DNA of 64,000 bases. Source: Trochalopteron elliotii. Lineage: Eukaryota > Chordata > Aves > Passeriformes > Leiothrichidae. Positions 36,623 to 47,284 of this stretch are shown here, piece by piece. Made by a program: the position numbers and the translations under genes. Under the pieces are notes generated by a model. That model was not told the DNA's origin. It did not search any database and worked only from the letters and a program-made list of their open reading frames with translations. The first letter of the stretch is position 1. Each line of letters begins with the position of its first letter. The stretch is from positions 595,164-659,163 of the forward strand of contig JANPWX010000473.1 of NCBI GenBank assembly GCA_024734555.1. The letters run 5' to 3'.

Positions 36623-38563
36623 GTAAGCAGCAGTGCTAGTAACCTGCTTCATCTCAGATTTCAAGAAGCACATTTTGATGGTGTATTGCAGTGGATAATG
36701 GCATATTGGATTAAAGTAGGGAGGGAGTTCAGGGAAGTGATTGCATGCGTGGCACTTTGTAAATTTATTCCAGAATTAAAACAGACTGTTTCAGGAATGT
36801 GTGCTACATTTAGCCACCTACATCTTTCACTGTGCAAAGGTTGTTCTATACAGGTTATTTGAAAGCAATTCAAATTTTGACAAACTTGGTTAGAGAAACA
36901 GATGAGATTCCCCACACTTGCAAGCCAAAATGAAAATTATCCCCATTACTCCAAGTACAGGAGCTAAAAAAGATGCTAGAGAAAAAGAGAAAATGTGAAG
37001 ACAACTTGCTGCCTCTGCTCACCTCCCTCAGGGTATAAGGAGAAGCAGAAAGCAGGGCATCTCAAATCAGGCATCAGGGGGAGCCACTGCTGGAACTCAC
37101 TTTGCACACATTTCTAAAAGCACCCTGTTATACAGTCTATACTCTCTGTGTTACCCTCCAGGAGTCTCATGTTTTAGAAGAGATATTCCCCCTCTGTCAG
37201 TGCCAGGACAGGCAGAGTGTGACACTTCAGAAACAATGAGCTCAGTTTGTGGCAGTGGAAGGGACTGAGAGATTAAATACATTCTGGAGATACTTAAATA
37301 TTTAATAGGATTTTGTAGCTTTCATGTGGCTGAGAGACAAACACTAGGAGTTCTGCCTGAGAGTGTAAGACTTCATGACCCTAGAACTCAAAATTACACA
37401 TTAAATGTTTTATTTTCTCCCCCCTGGAGGTTTCTCATTGTCTCTAACTAGGTTCTCCATAGGCCTAAAGATTTCGAGGACTTCAAAAAAGAAAAATAAA
37501 AAAAAGGACAGCTTTCTCTGCTAGTTGGTTTTTCTGAAACCCTTGTGACTTCATACAATGGTTCCCATGCCTGGCATCTGTAAATAAAGAGTTTATACTG
37601 GGAATACTGACGTGACCCTCTGCATAGAGGCATAAATAACAGTCCTTTAATGCACCCAGGAAAAGACTGGATATTTTGTACAAATATTAGCCCTTGCATA
37701 TTAAAAATAAACAAATATAGCAAGACCTCCAGCTAAAATGTGTAAATTTTCTACAGCCTTTGTAGGCACATTGGGTGGTGAAACTTCAAATTGAAATAGT
37801 GCTAAGGGTGGCAGAGGAGGGTGTCTGAATGTACAAGACCATCATTATGAGAAAGCACCAAGGAGCCATGTGCAGCACCCTACATTTAAATCTCCTGGGA
37901 AAAGTGGCAGGACATAATAAAAGTCAACATTCGAATAAATTCTTACAAGAATACCAACAAAAATTTAAAATTATTTCTAGTACTTACACAGAAGACATAA
38001 GAATGGCTTGTTTCAGTACAGGAAGAAATAGCAAAGGGTTAAGAGCATTATCTTAAGTGCAATTAATTTTTATCCAACTCCAGCTGAGATGAACATGCAC
38101 CACGTTCCCTTGAACCAACAGAGGCTATACACACAATTTGGTGATGCAAGTTTTTTCCACTGGCTGATAGGCAAAACAACCACAAACAAGGTTTTTCCCA
38201 CCATGAGATGATGTACATCAAAATTGCCAGTCTAAATAAATAAAGTAATACAGGTGGACAGTGCAGCAATTCTGAAGTGATTATTCTTTCTGATAGGCAC
38301 TGTGGGTAGCTGTATTTATCTTAGCTTTCAGACAGCAGTGATCTGTACTGTATCATAATGGTTTGAAAGAAAAACATTTTTCCTCTGAAGGTTTGCAATG
38401 GAAAGCTCTCTTCCTCCTTGAAACTCTGGGAGGTTTTTTTCAATTTTTTTCTTTTTTTGTTAATACATTTGGGGCCAAATACTCTCAATGATGTTTTCAG
38501 GCTTATTGTTAGCTTTTTGTGAATGTCAGCTGAAAACACACACACTTTCATATTTTTTTTATT

Positions 38564-38622
38564 ACACACACACACACAGATATATATATATATATATATA
38601 TATAGATATATAGATATATATA
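38564..38622. repeat. (CA)n then (TA)n compound microsatellite
   Basis: About eight CA units lead into more than a dozen TA units with two ga interruptions. It abuts the 3' end of an antisense CR1, possibly grown from the element's junction. It is likely length-polymorphic. Confidence 0.95.
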
Positions 38623-38631
38623 AGATAATGC

Positions 38632-38775
38632 AGTCATATAATGGTTTGGATTGGAAGGGACTTAAAGGACCATCTCATCCCAAACCCTCTGCCATGGGCA
38701 GGTTGCTCAGAGCCCTGTCCAGCCTGGCTTGGAACACTTAGGGATGGGGCAGACACAGCTTCTCTGGACAGCCTG
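38632..38775 (-). mobile_element. CR1 LINE 3' end
   Basis: Read on the - strand, the segment ends with the typical CR1 tail. On the + strand this appears as atggtttggattggaaggg, acttaaaggaccatctcatcc, a ccatgggcaggttgctcagag block, and ccagcctggcttggaacactt. The element is 5'-truncated at about 38775. It lies in the last MPPED2 intron in antisense orientation. Confidence 0.9.
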
Positions 38776-39320
38776 AGGATGAGCATGTGTGTATTTTTAA
38801 CCAGCTGCTGAGTTCCTGAGGTCTCAGCAACCAGTGTGAACACCAGCTCAGCAGTGCTAGGGTGAGGAACTGGGTGATTAGGGCTAGCACAGGGAGAGGT
38901 GACAAGAGTTCAGGTCATTTATTGGAGAGGGGGTGTTCAGGCTAAACCAAAGTTACTTCTAAATCTTCTGCTTCTGAATTGTCATTTTCTTCTGACAGAC
39001 ATGACAGGCATGCAAACTATAGCTCCCTAATTAAGTAATTAGAAAAAGAACATGTGTGGCTTGTGTTTCTGCCACACCCAATCACAACAGAGGATTTTCC
39101 AGGGGCCAACAGAAGTTTGTACATAAACCAAAAGCACCCTTTCTTATCTCAAACACAGTACACTGTACTTCTTTCAGTCAAGCCTTTGTGGCAGAGACGC
39201 AGAAGGAGCTGGTGTCATTTTGAAGGGGTTCATTTGGCTTTATTGCACAGCATGGATGCCCCAGCAGCGTTGGGTGCTCCATGTGTCCCTGGCAGTGACT
39301 GTGCCCCCTTGTCCCCACAG

Positions 39321-39439
39321 GTTATGGCATCATGACAGATGGCTACACCACCTACATCAACGCCTCCACGTGTACAGTCAGCTTCCAGCCCACCAACCCT
39401 CCCATCATCTTCGACCTTCCAACCCCTCAAGGATCCTGA
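39321..39439 (+). CDS. MPPED2: MPPED2 terminal coding exon (residues 256-294) and stop
   Basis: After a strong acceptor (ttgtccccacag) the exon completes Gly256, encodes 38 residues from YGIMTDGYTTYINAS to the C-terminal DLPTPQGS, and ends in TGA at 39437-39439. This is the last beta-strand region of the calcineurin-like domain and the C-terminal tail. The PQGS end is characteristic of MPPED2. From memory, residue 290 is Asn in mammals and is Thr here, a conservative change in the tail. The third positions are GC-rich compared with the two preceding exons. The reading frame is intact and agrees with the phases of the upstream exons. Confidence 0.97.
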
Positions 39440-39518
39440 AGCACTACTGGGGAAGGTCTATAAACTGCCATTTTCTAATTACGAAACTTACATTCAGTTA
39501 CATGTTTATTTCAAAATA

Positions 39519-39552
39519 GGGGCTAGGGGGGGCTTTGGGGGAGCTGTGGGGG
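39519..39552 (+). promoter_or_regulatory. Potential RNA G-quadruplex in MPPED2 3' UTR
   Basis: Four G runs of 4, 7, 5 and 5 are separated by loops of 3, 4 and 6 bases. Two more runs follow at 39564-39571 (gggtgggg). The motif lies on the sense strand, 79 bases after the stop codon, so the mRNA itself could fold. It matches the G3+N1-7 rule with room to spare. A role in translation, localisation or poly(A) choice is inference. Confidence 0.75.
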
Positions 39553-39715
39553 TTTTTGTTTCCGGGTGGGGTTTGAGGTTTTTTGGTTTTTTTATTTGTA
39601 AATTGCTGGTGCAAAAGAAACAAGATGAAAAGTTAGAGGTTGTGCTTTTTGGAAATGCAGCATTCATTTTAAATTGATAAAGCATTGTGAATTTGTAAAA
39701 CTAATTTTGTTTTTC

Positions 39716-39721
39716 AATAAA
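39716..39721 (+). terminator. Proximal poly(A) signal, AATAAA
   Basis: A canonical hexamer sits 277 bases after the stop codon, with T/G-rich sequence (tttgccattgtaaattg) just after it. Use of this site would give a short 3' UTR that still includes the G-rich block. Confidence 0.5.
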
Positions 39722-40450
39722 TTTGCCATTGTAAATTGTTATAGTGTTCTCAAAAGGACAGCCAAGCTTTCTTTTAATAAGTGAGAGACCTTATTTTAAT
39801 ATTATATTATAAGCTAAAAAATAGGCAACATTTACACCCAAATTTGCACAACTTATGTTGCTGTTGGGGTTTTTTTTAAGTGTCTTCTTTCTCCCTAGGT
39901 TTAAATGTTAGCTTTTTATCTCCATTTATATCCATTTTTTTTAGTCACACAAACAATGTTTTGGGGTCCATTTACCTCTTGATATGTGTGCATGTACTTA
40001 AACTTGGTTCTATTCATGGTAGAATGCAGCAAGGGGAGAATAGACTTCTCAGTTGTTTGTCTCTACCTACTTTATAAAGACTGATCTAGATAGCCACAGC
40101 CTGTATGTGATATCTACCTTCTGTTGTTTCTTTTTTAAATTATTTTAGCTTTAAAAGACAGGGGGTGAAAGCTGCAAAGAGCAGGTATTTCATGCAGTAA
40201 AAAAAAAAAATGTTGTAAATGCGGACTCCTTTTAAATATGAATTTATATATATATGTATTTTTTGTGCATTATAACTAAGCTAGGATTTAATATTGCCAG
40301 TATAGCATCTGCAAAATTATGCTGTACAGCACATCTAAATTATGAAGGATGTGACACATTTTTCCAAGTGCTCAAGGCCTTCAAGAGCCCAAGTTAAATC
40401 TTTGTTGTAGTTCAGGCATGTATAGAGTCAAATGGATACAATCAAGCCTA

Positions 40451-40456
40451 AATAAA
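40451..40456 (+). terminator. Intermediate poly(A) signal, AATAAA
   Basis: A canonical hexamer followed by a T-rich stretch (tagttgtcctttat and more). It is a plausible alternative end of the MPPED2 transcript. Confidence 0.4.
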
Positions 40457-40704
40457 ATAAGGCTTAGTTGTCCTTTATATTTAAATATTCTTCTTGTCTT
40501 TTTTATTTCCTTTTTCTTATTTTGCACTGTGTGTAAATGCAATCTCACTAGCACAAAATATTGTTGCAGATAGTTATTTCTGTTCCACCACTGTAAATGC
40601 TATTGAGCTTTGTTCTGTTTTATGTTACCTTGTTAATGGAATTTAGAAAAGCAGTTGTTTCTTTAAATTTATTGTGATATTATATCTAGCGGCCTTTATA
40701 TGCA

Positions 40705-40710
40705 AATAAA
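40705..40710 (+). terminator. Distal poly(A) signal, AATAAA
   Basis: A canonical hexamer is followed about 20-35 bases later by a GT-rich element (atgtggttc, then ttttgtggtttgttgtgg). This is the best match to a full cleavage and polyadenylation signal in the region, so I take it as the main 3' end of MPPED2. Confidence 0.65.
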
Positions 40711-41881
40711 ATTGCAAGATTTTTAAATATGTGGTTCAAGGGAATTTTGTGGTTTGTTGTGGCATGAACAATTTTGGGGAGTGATGATAAGGGTAAGTAA
40801 GAGGTTTTCTATTTCTCAATAAATTTATATTGCGGATCATTCATCAGATGTCAGTGGGTCAATAGAGCACTCAGTTTCCCTTCTGTTTCTCTGCCATCCA
40901 TCTCTCCATTCCTTTTAGACAGAAGGGGTTTTCTCTTTAGGTGTTGGTGGTTCAGTGTGATCAAGTTTGTGCTGCCAAGCCTTGTAGGACCCTGTTCCAA
41001 ATGACACGAGAAAGAATTGATCAGGCAATAACCTTTCTGCCTCCTCACTTGGTCATTGGCACTGAGCTGCAGGTGTCTTAAGCTCATCCACTCTGGGTTA
41101 AAAAATGAATAGTCAATAGGTGAAATACATCACTTTTTATGTGGATCTCTTGTCAGTTTTGTGGCTACAGCGGGATCCGCCACTGGCAGGGGAATCACAG
41201 AGCAGCGTGGTTCTGTGTATGCCAGTGGAATGACAAACACTGCAGGACCTGCTGCTGTTGCTGCATACAGTAATATAGATAATCACAGTCTTGTTCCAAA
41301 ACAGGAGCTATGGCTGCAAAAATCTGGTTTCAAACATGAGAAAATAAGGCACAGTTTTCATGAATCTGCTTCTGCAGTAACATCAACAAGACCTGGAGAG
41401 AGACAGAGTATCCCCATTTATCTTAACAGATTGTTAATTTTTGACATTATTTTGATAAAAAGATTGTAGACAAACAAATCCAAGGCTCTTACAGCAGAGT
41501 ACAACTTACAGAGTACACTGTATTTTGATGCCATGTGCATGACACATATCTGTGGAGTTGGCTGAAATATTCAGATTTATAAGGCTGCTATACCAAAGTC
41601 TTTTTTGGAGAAGAAGCTGCAGTATCTCTTAAATCTAGTTCTTGTTCTGTACGTGGAATTTCTTGTCAGGTTTCCTTATGAAATAGATAGGTACCTTCAC
41701 TCCTTAATGATATCTGCCTCACTTTGCTTGCAGTGCTGGTTATTTTATCAATTGAGCCAAAGAAAGAAAGATCACCAAATATTAGTCCGTCCTTTTGGAT
41801 GTAGATGCAGGATCTGTCTTGTGGGTTTTTTTCAGCTACTAGTGAGAAGACGAGGAAATTTGTTTTGACAACCACAGCTAT

Positions 41882-42583
41882 CTACTGGCAAAGAACTTTT
41901 GAGATGGCTGTCCTTGGAGAAAAGCAGTTCTTGGAGCACATAGAAATCACGTATGTAGCACACCTTAGATGATTCTGTTTCATTGATCTCTTGCTCGTTG
42001 TCACTGCATACGGAGGAAATACCCATATCCTCAGATGCTCTGTAGTGCCATGAGCTTTCAGATGAGCAGAGAATAGCCACTGTATCTGTGTTGCTCTCCA
42101 GCCTTCTGCAGAACCTGGCACCTCTTCATTACCTACAGTAGGTATAGTCCATGACACCAGTCTGTCATGTCTCTGTTTCTTACTAAAAACTGGGTTATTC
42201 CAAAAGCAAAAATTCCCAGCCAACAACAGCTTTGTTCCAGGATTTGAGCAGACTTCTGTCAGCAAAATGTGTGGGTGGCAGTGGAAGTTCATCCAGGAGT
42301 CTGCCTTGGGTAAGACTGGTAGTGGGAGCAGACCAGGAGCAATGCCTTGAAGGAGCAAATCTGTACAAGCTCTGTGGTAAGCTCTAAACTGGTACCTGTA
42401 CCTGTAGCCTAAAGGTGTCAGTCTTGGTTTCAGCTCTTTGCCATGTGGCTTTTTGGCTGTGTGATGCAGCAGGTGTGTTACTAAGTGGTTCTGCACTGGG
42501 ATACAAGGGCCTGGATTTGTAACAACAGGCTGTGACTTCCTCCTTCCATTTAGACACATCAAGGATAGTGACTGCTTTGTCAT
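41882..42583 (-). other. Unexplained 233-codon open frame
   Basis: An ATG-initiated frame of 233 codons runs on the - strand about 1.2 kb past the MPPED2 3' end. The product is basic and rich in His, Leu and Pro, with no domain, signal peptide or membrane segment that I recognise. Codon usage looks unremarkable. I see no clear promoter, no splice context and no poly(A) signal immediately downstream. It is the longest frame in the window, but most probably a chance opening or a decayed repeat or non-coding transcript. Confidence 0.12.
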
Positions 42584-43130
42584 CAGTTGATGCTGGTGCT
42601 AAATGCAGCTGTTCATTTACAGAACTATGTCTTCAGGGATAGTTTCTAACCCTGGCTTTTTTTCCTGGTATGTTTTTCTCTCAGGGTCTATCAGCTTCAC
42701 CTTGCTGGTGGTTCAGCACTGAGCTTGTTCTCCTCCATGCCAGGGTGTTTTAAATTTTACTCTCTCAGTTTTCTTTTATCCTTTTAGAAATTGATCTAGT
42801 TTTCTGAGGAAGCTCTCATTTTGGCTAGCAGCAATTACAAAAAGGCCAGGAAAATATTAGCAGTTTGGCTTTTTTTCTTTTTGTGCTCCTTAGAGATTTT
42901 GAAATGTATAGGTGTCTGTCTGTGTTGTCACAGGCAGGTAATTTTCCTTTGCTGGATGTCAGCCATATCTGACAATCAGAGTAACTGGGACACAGTATGG
43001 TTTGTACAAGTTTGGTTTCACAGGGACGCCGAAGTGTGTGATGAATCTGCTTCTTTTCAAGGATCTTTCACTTCTAAAAGTAGCTCGATACATGTATGCA
43101 GAATAAACCTTGGGTAATAAGTCTTTCTCT

Positions 43131-43198
43131 GGGGTCTGGTCCAAGCCCATTGAACTCACCAGGAGTCTTTCTATTGACTTCAGCTGGCTCTGGATCAG
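43131..43198. repeat. Ancient amniote palindromic repeat, copy 2
   Basis: The arm tctggtccaagcccattgaa pairs imperfectly with the opposite arm gacttcagctggctctggat and its final cagac, around gagtctttctat. It resembles copy 1 at 14765-14842 in arm words (ccaagcccattgaa; ttgacttcag; ctggatcag) and in the hairpin layout. It may be a MITE-like relic. Confidence 0.55.
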
Positions 43199-44901
43199 AC
43201 ACCTGGCATCTCTCTGGATTCTGTTTCTGTCTATTACTCATCCTTCAAGCTGGAGGAGATGGTCCTTGGTTAAGATGCAAGAACTCTTGGCAGGAAGAGA
43301 GACCTACCTATTTTAAGTGCTGAATCTTTCCAAGTGATTGATTAACAGCAGTGTAGTCGATTAACCTTTCTTCTTTTGAGAGCAGCTTCCATCTCGTCAT
43401 CTCGATCAGGCTGAGAGCAGTCAAGGCCTTTAGCAGGGGAGGGCTGCGGAACAGGATGTTCCCCAGAGGTGATTGGTTCCCAATTCTCTCTGTATAGTGA
43501 ATTTAGTGAATTCAGCAGACCTTGGGGTCAAGCATTTATTAGGCTAAGAGACTGTCAAATCAATCTGCTCTACTCCAGGCAAGTTCTACCAGGAGAATGG
43601 GTTTTGCCAAGACTCTGTCTAAGCAATAGATTGATGACTGACTCCCGGTTGAAGCTGCCTTTCTCTTTTCCATTTTCCGTGAATCAGAGTTTTTCCCCTC
43701 ACTGACACCAATATTTTCTCCTTAGACAAATATTATTAAGGAAACTCTTGGAATCTATCTGTAATTCAAGTCATAGGGAGAGTTCCAAACTCTGTAGTCC
43801 TTCCATTCTGTGTTACATTGACCCTAGGGCCTTCTTTGAGACCTTGCTTTTTGACCACGTGTTTGAATTACGCTTCTGGAATTTTCTTTTCACCTCTTCA
43901 CTCCCTTGTCCCCCCCTTCTTTTTTTCAACTTAATATTCTCTATCTGTTATAGGCAGACAGGAATTCTGATTTTTCTTTGCCTAACATCACAGCTTCTTA
44001 ACAGAAAGAGAAATGCATTGTAAAAGCAAGTGTATTTTCTATACTTTACACTAATCCTAACTTCCTTGCAGATTCCTCATTTGCTGTAACCAGACTGTTG
44101 AGCACTATCATCAGCTAATTAACTTGAGCTACTCAAATAAAATCATGTTATGATCAGGCTTGGGCAAAGGATGTCAGCTGGCAGAGGACACCCTCTGCAC
44201 CCTCATGGGCAGGTTCCAGCTGTCAGAGCTCTGCCTGATCTGAAAAAATGCAAGGAAAAGGACTCTAACACAAGAGTGCAGCCTAAGTGCAGCATGGAAG
44301 ACTAAAGTCAGGTTTTAACATTTTCATCTTCACTTCCTGCCAGCCTAATCAAGAGAAAATAAAATGCAAGAGAAGTCAGAGTGAGCTTAGTGCTCTAAAT
44401 CGGTTTTCAGTGATCCATATTGATTTGTTTCTTCCCCATCTAGTTATCACTTTCCATGCCTCCACCTCTGGCAGGAGCCAGCCAGTGCTGTAATGATTCT
44501 ATTAGGCTGTGGCTATAAGAATACATCTCATTTTGTTTTACCTCTTGTTTTCCTCAGGCTCAATTTACTTATCGTTGATTATAGAATAGAATCAGAGGAG
44601 TCCTTCATTTCTTCTGGGCAACATTTCTCTGTAATTCTCACTACACAGTTCAGTCGCTTATTTTGTGAAGGTTTACATTCATGGAAGGGGTGTGACAAAA
44701 ACCTGTACCTGAGTTTAGGATAACTGAATGAAGAGCCCACATTTGTCTCTTTCTCAAACAGTGGGTAGTACTTCTTTAGGTAGATGTCAGTGGTACAATA
44801 GAACTTGACAGATTTAGGAACTGAGGAGTTGGGACTGCATAAGTCCAAGGAGTTTAGTATAAAATAAAAGACTTTGTCTTCCTCAAATTGCATTAAGATG
44901 C

Positions 44902-45574
44902 TGTCCTGGTTTAGGGCAAATTTGGGAGGAAATCTCCGAATGGGGTTCCTCTGAAAAGCAAATCCAAACAGCCCCTCCCCCCAGCCAGTCCGGGGAAATA
45001 ACTCCCCAGAGAAGAGTGGAAAAAGCCTTATTTATTTAACAAACAAAATGCCCACAAGCATAAAGAATGAATAATAATAATAACAATAATAATAATATGA
45101 AACAATAAAACCTCTCGCTGCTCCGGAGAGAGATGGCAAAACTCAGAGTCCGTGCCAGGAGTCTGTTTATCAGTCCCTTCAGTGCTGGAAAATGCCGAGT
45201 CCCGGCCCGGTGGGCCACGGCTGCAAGATCCCGGTGCTCCTCTGGGTTTTTCAGTCCTGAGCAGATTTAAACAGTCCCAAAGAAAAATAAAATAATAAAA
45301 AAAAAACAGTCCAGGAAAGCTGCTTTGCCTCAGCTAGCTAGACTAACAAAAGGAAAAAAAAACTCTCTCTGGCTGCCCTCCGTGCATCCGACGAAGGAAA
45401 AAAAAAAGAAACCACACAGTCCCAAGGATGAGAGCAGATTCAGAGGAGTGAGTTTGTTTCTCAAAACAAACTGCGTGCTTCTTCTTTCCCTGCTCACTCT
45501 CAGAACCAGTCTTAAAGGTACAGAACACAGAACAGACGATTTGGGGAGACAGGCATCATAGTCACCCTAGGACA
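44902..45574 (-). mobile_element. Solo LTR of an avian ERVL-like element (family B)
   Basis: The unit starts TGTCCTGG and ends CCTAGGACA, so the termini are inverted repeats with TG...CA ends. It is flanked by GATGC (44897-44901) and GATGT (45575-45579), a 5-bp target-site duplication with one mismatch, as usual for ERVL. Reading on the - strand places an AATAAA-rich block (about 45030-45040) in the 3' part. This matches an LTR type I know from songbird genomes. No internal region or partner LTR is nearby, so it is a solo LTR left by recombination. It includes an (AAT)n stretch. Confidence 0.85.
45069..45097. repeat. (AAT)n microsatellite within the solo LTR
   Basis: About nine trinucleotide units with one C interruption lie within the LTR at 44902-45574. 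Confidence 0.9.
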
Positions 45575-45945
45575 GATGTATTTTTTTTATTACCATTACT
45601 ATTGAAGTGGCTCAGAAGTGTCAATCTGTTGCCAAGGGCTCCCAGTTACTAAAGGAACAGCACCACAAATATAAGGGGTTTTGCACGCTGTGCTCAAGCA
45701 TTTTCAACATTAACTGTTCTGTAAGGACTGCAGCAGAATATTTTCTTTTCTGGTGAGTTACTGCAATTGGAAGAAGAATGTAAACTTTTTTATGAGCACT
45801 ATCATAGATTCTTTAAGAGGTCTGAAGCAGGTACAAAATCTGCATTATTGTGAGATACAAACTGCAGCTCTGTCAGTAACACCACATTGTTATTGGATTT
45901 TTGTTAGGAGGTATCTAGAGAATTCTGGAGACAGCATGTTTGAGC

Positions 45946-45993
45946 ATCATATTGATATGGACTACATATTGATATGAGCATCATATTGATAGG
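45946..45993. repeat. 17-bp tandem repeat, three copies
   Basis: Three units built on cat-cat-attgatatgga / cta-cat-attgatatgag / cat-cat-attgatagg stand head to tail. The first and third are closest to each other. A small local minisatellite. Confidence 0.8.
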
Positions 45994-47284
45994 AGGTTTG
46001 ACAGTACAAGGCTCAAGCCCAACTCTGGCTGGGAGAGGGGCAGTTCCTAAGAGGAGCTAAATTGTATTGATTAAGGTCTCCAGAACAACTTGCACAAAGT
46101 GCTTTTGAACCTTCTGTAGACTTAAAACTACAAAATACATAGACTATTACATAATCAGTTATATTTGATATAAAACTTTGAAATCCATGAGCTGTATCAG
46201 TTTAAAATGAAATTCAGGTGGTTTATTTTTATTTGTGATTTGTGTTTCTGTTATCAAATTGAGGCCAGCTTTTCAGATACGTTTAGGTTGCCAGTAACAT
46301 GTTACTCTTGAACACCCCATCACTTGTTGGATCTGGAAGTATGATAAAAAAATTCTGGGTTTTTGGCATGTCTTATTAAAAAAATCTCCCCTGTTGTTCT
46401 AAGATTTCTCTGGAGCTACTGTAGGTAGCAGTCAGACTTTAGCGCAGTGAATAGTCAGAGACAAAATTTACTCTTCTTAGTATAATGCCCTACAACAAAC
46501 TATCAGCTATGTGAATAACAGTAGAGCTCTCAGCTACACTCCAGGAACACAAAGATGTTCCTGACTTGGTGTCAAACATGGTCAGAGAGTCCCTTTACTG
46601 TGAAGCCCAAGTCAAACAAGAATCAGGGAAAGCAAAAAGCCAATAACTGTGCTATTTTTACTGTTAGAGCAGCTGTGGCTGGAAAATCAAGCTGATCAGC
46701 CCAGTTACACCAGTGGCCTGTAGCCAAACTAAAGATGGAATCCTTATTTTCCAATCTGCCTTTTTGCTGCTGTTCAGTTCCTTACAACTTTTTATTTAGA
46801 CAGATCATACAATGAGAATGAACCACCTTTCTAATCCTAATTTGGAGAAGCAAAATAATTTAAAAGCCCACAAAAGATTTCACATTAAAACTAACATTTG
46901 AACCAATGATAACCAATAGATAACAGAAAGGGCATTTGAGAGACAAACTGGATTTCCAGGCTAAAATACACAGGCTATATACACAGGCAAATGTTAGACA
47001 AACAATATTTTATGACTTGTTTAGTATAATCTTCCTTCTTGAGGGTGTGTGCCAAAATGCCAGGGCAGGAACAATTCCAAGACCATCCCACCCCAGATTT
47101 TTCTTTCGTTTGAAGAGGGAAGGTGGGGTGTTGGAGGGTTGGGGTTTTTTTTTTTGTGTGTGTGTGAAGTAGCTCCCCAGGCACTATTCCTCAGTAGGAA
47201 GTGCTCTTTGTTGAAATCTTAATCCCAGTTTACTTTTGTTCAGACCAGCCAGTTGGACTCGTACATGTCACACAGTAAATTTTT

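Larger units (their letters stand above)
36623..39320 (+). other. MPPED2: MPPED2 last intron (2,698 bp)
   Basis: Donor gtaagc and acceptor cttgtccccacag bound this phase 1 intron. It contains a CA/TA microsatellite (38564-38622) directly beside a - strand CR1 3' end (38632-38775). The remainder is AT-rich without recognised features. Confidence 0.9.
39440..40730 (+). other. MPPED2: MPPED2 3' untranslated region
   Basis: AT-rich sequence follows the stop codon. It contains a G-rich block at 39519-39571, a poly(A) hexamer at 39716 and more hexamers at 40451 and 40705. Long T- and A-rich stretches (for example near 40197 and 40235-40265) suit a regulated brain 3' UTR. I place the distal end about 20 nt after 40705-40710; the exact cleavage site is inferred. 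A hexamer at 40819 could extend it. The 112-codon open frame starting at 39339 is an out-of-frame shadow of exon and UTR. Confidence 0.8.
40731..44901. other. Intergenic DNA downstream of MPPED2
   Basis: No gene is recognised. The stretch holds a palindromic ancient repeat (43131-43198), a further AATAAA at 40819 and the longest open frame of the window on the - strand (41882-42583). In other vertebrates ARL14EP and FSHB lie beyond the 3' end of MPPED2. I looked for their cysteine-rich exons on both strands and did not find them. Confidence 0.6.

Noticed and set aside
33683..39439. Assignment of the gene to MPPED1 instead of MPPED2
   Set aside because: The GGIHE segment (Gly252) and the PQGS C-terminus fit MPPED2. 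MPPED1 has His in that motif and a different tail.
44902..45574. CpG-island-like or gene promoter at the GC-richer block near 45120-45240
   Set aside because: It lies inside a solo LTR with clean ends and target duplication, so the composition belongs to the element.
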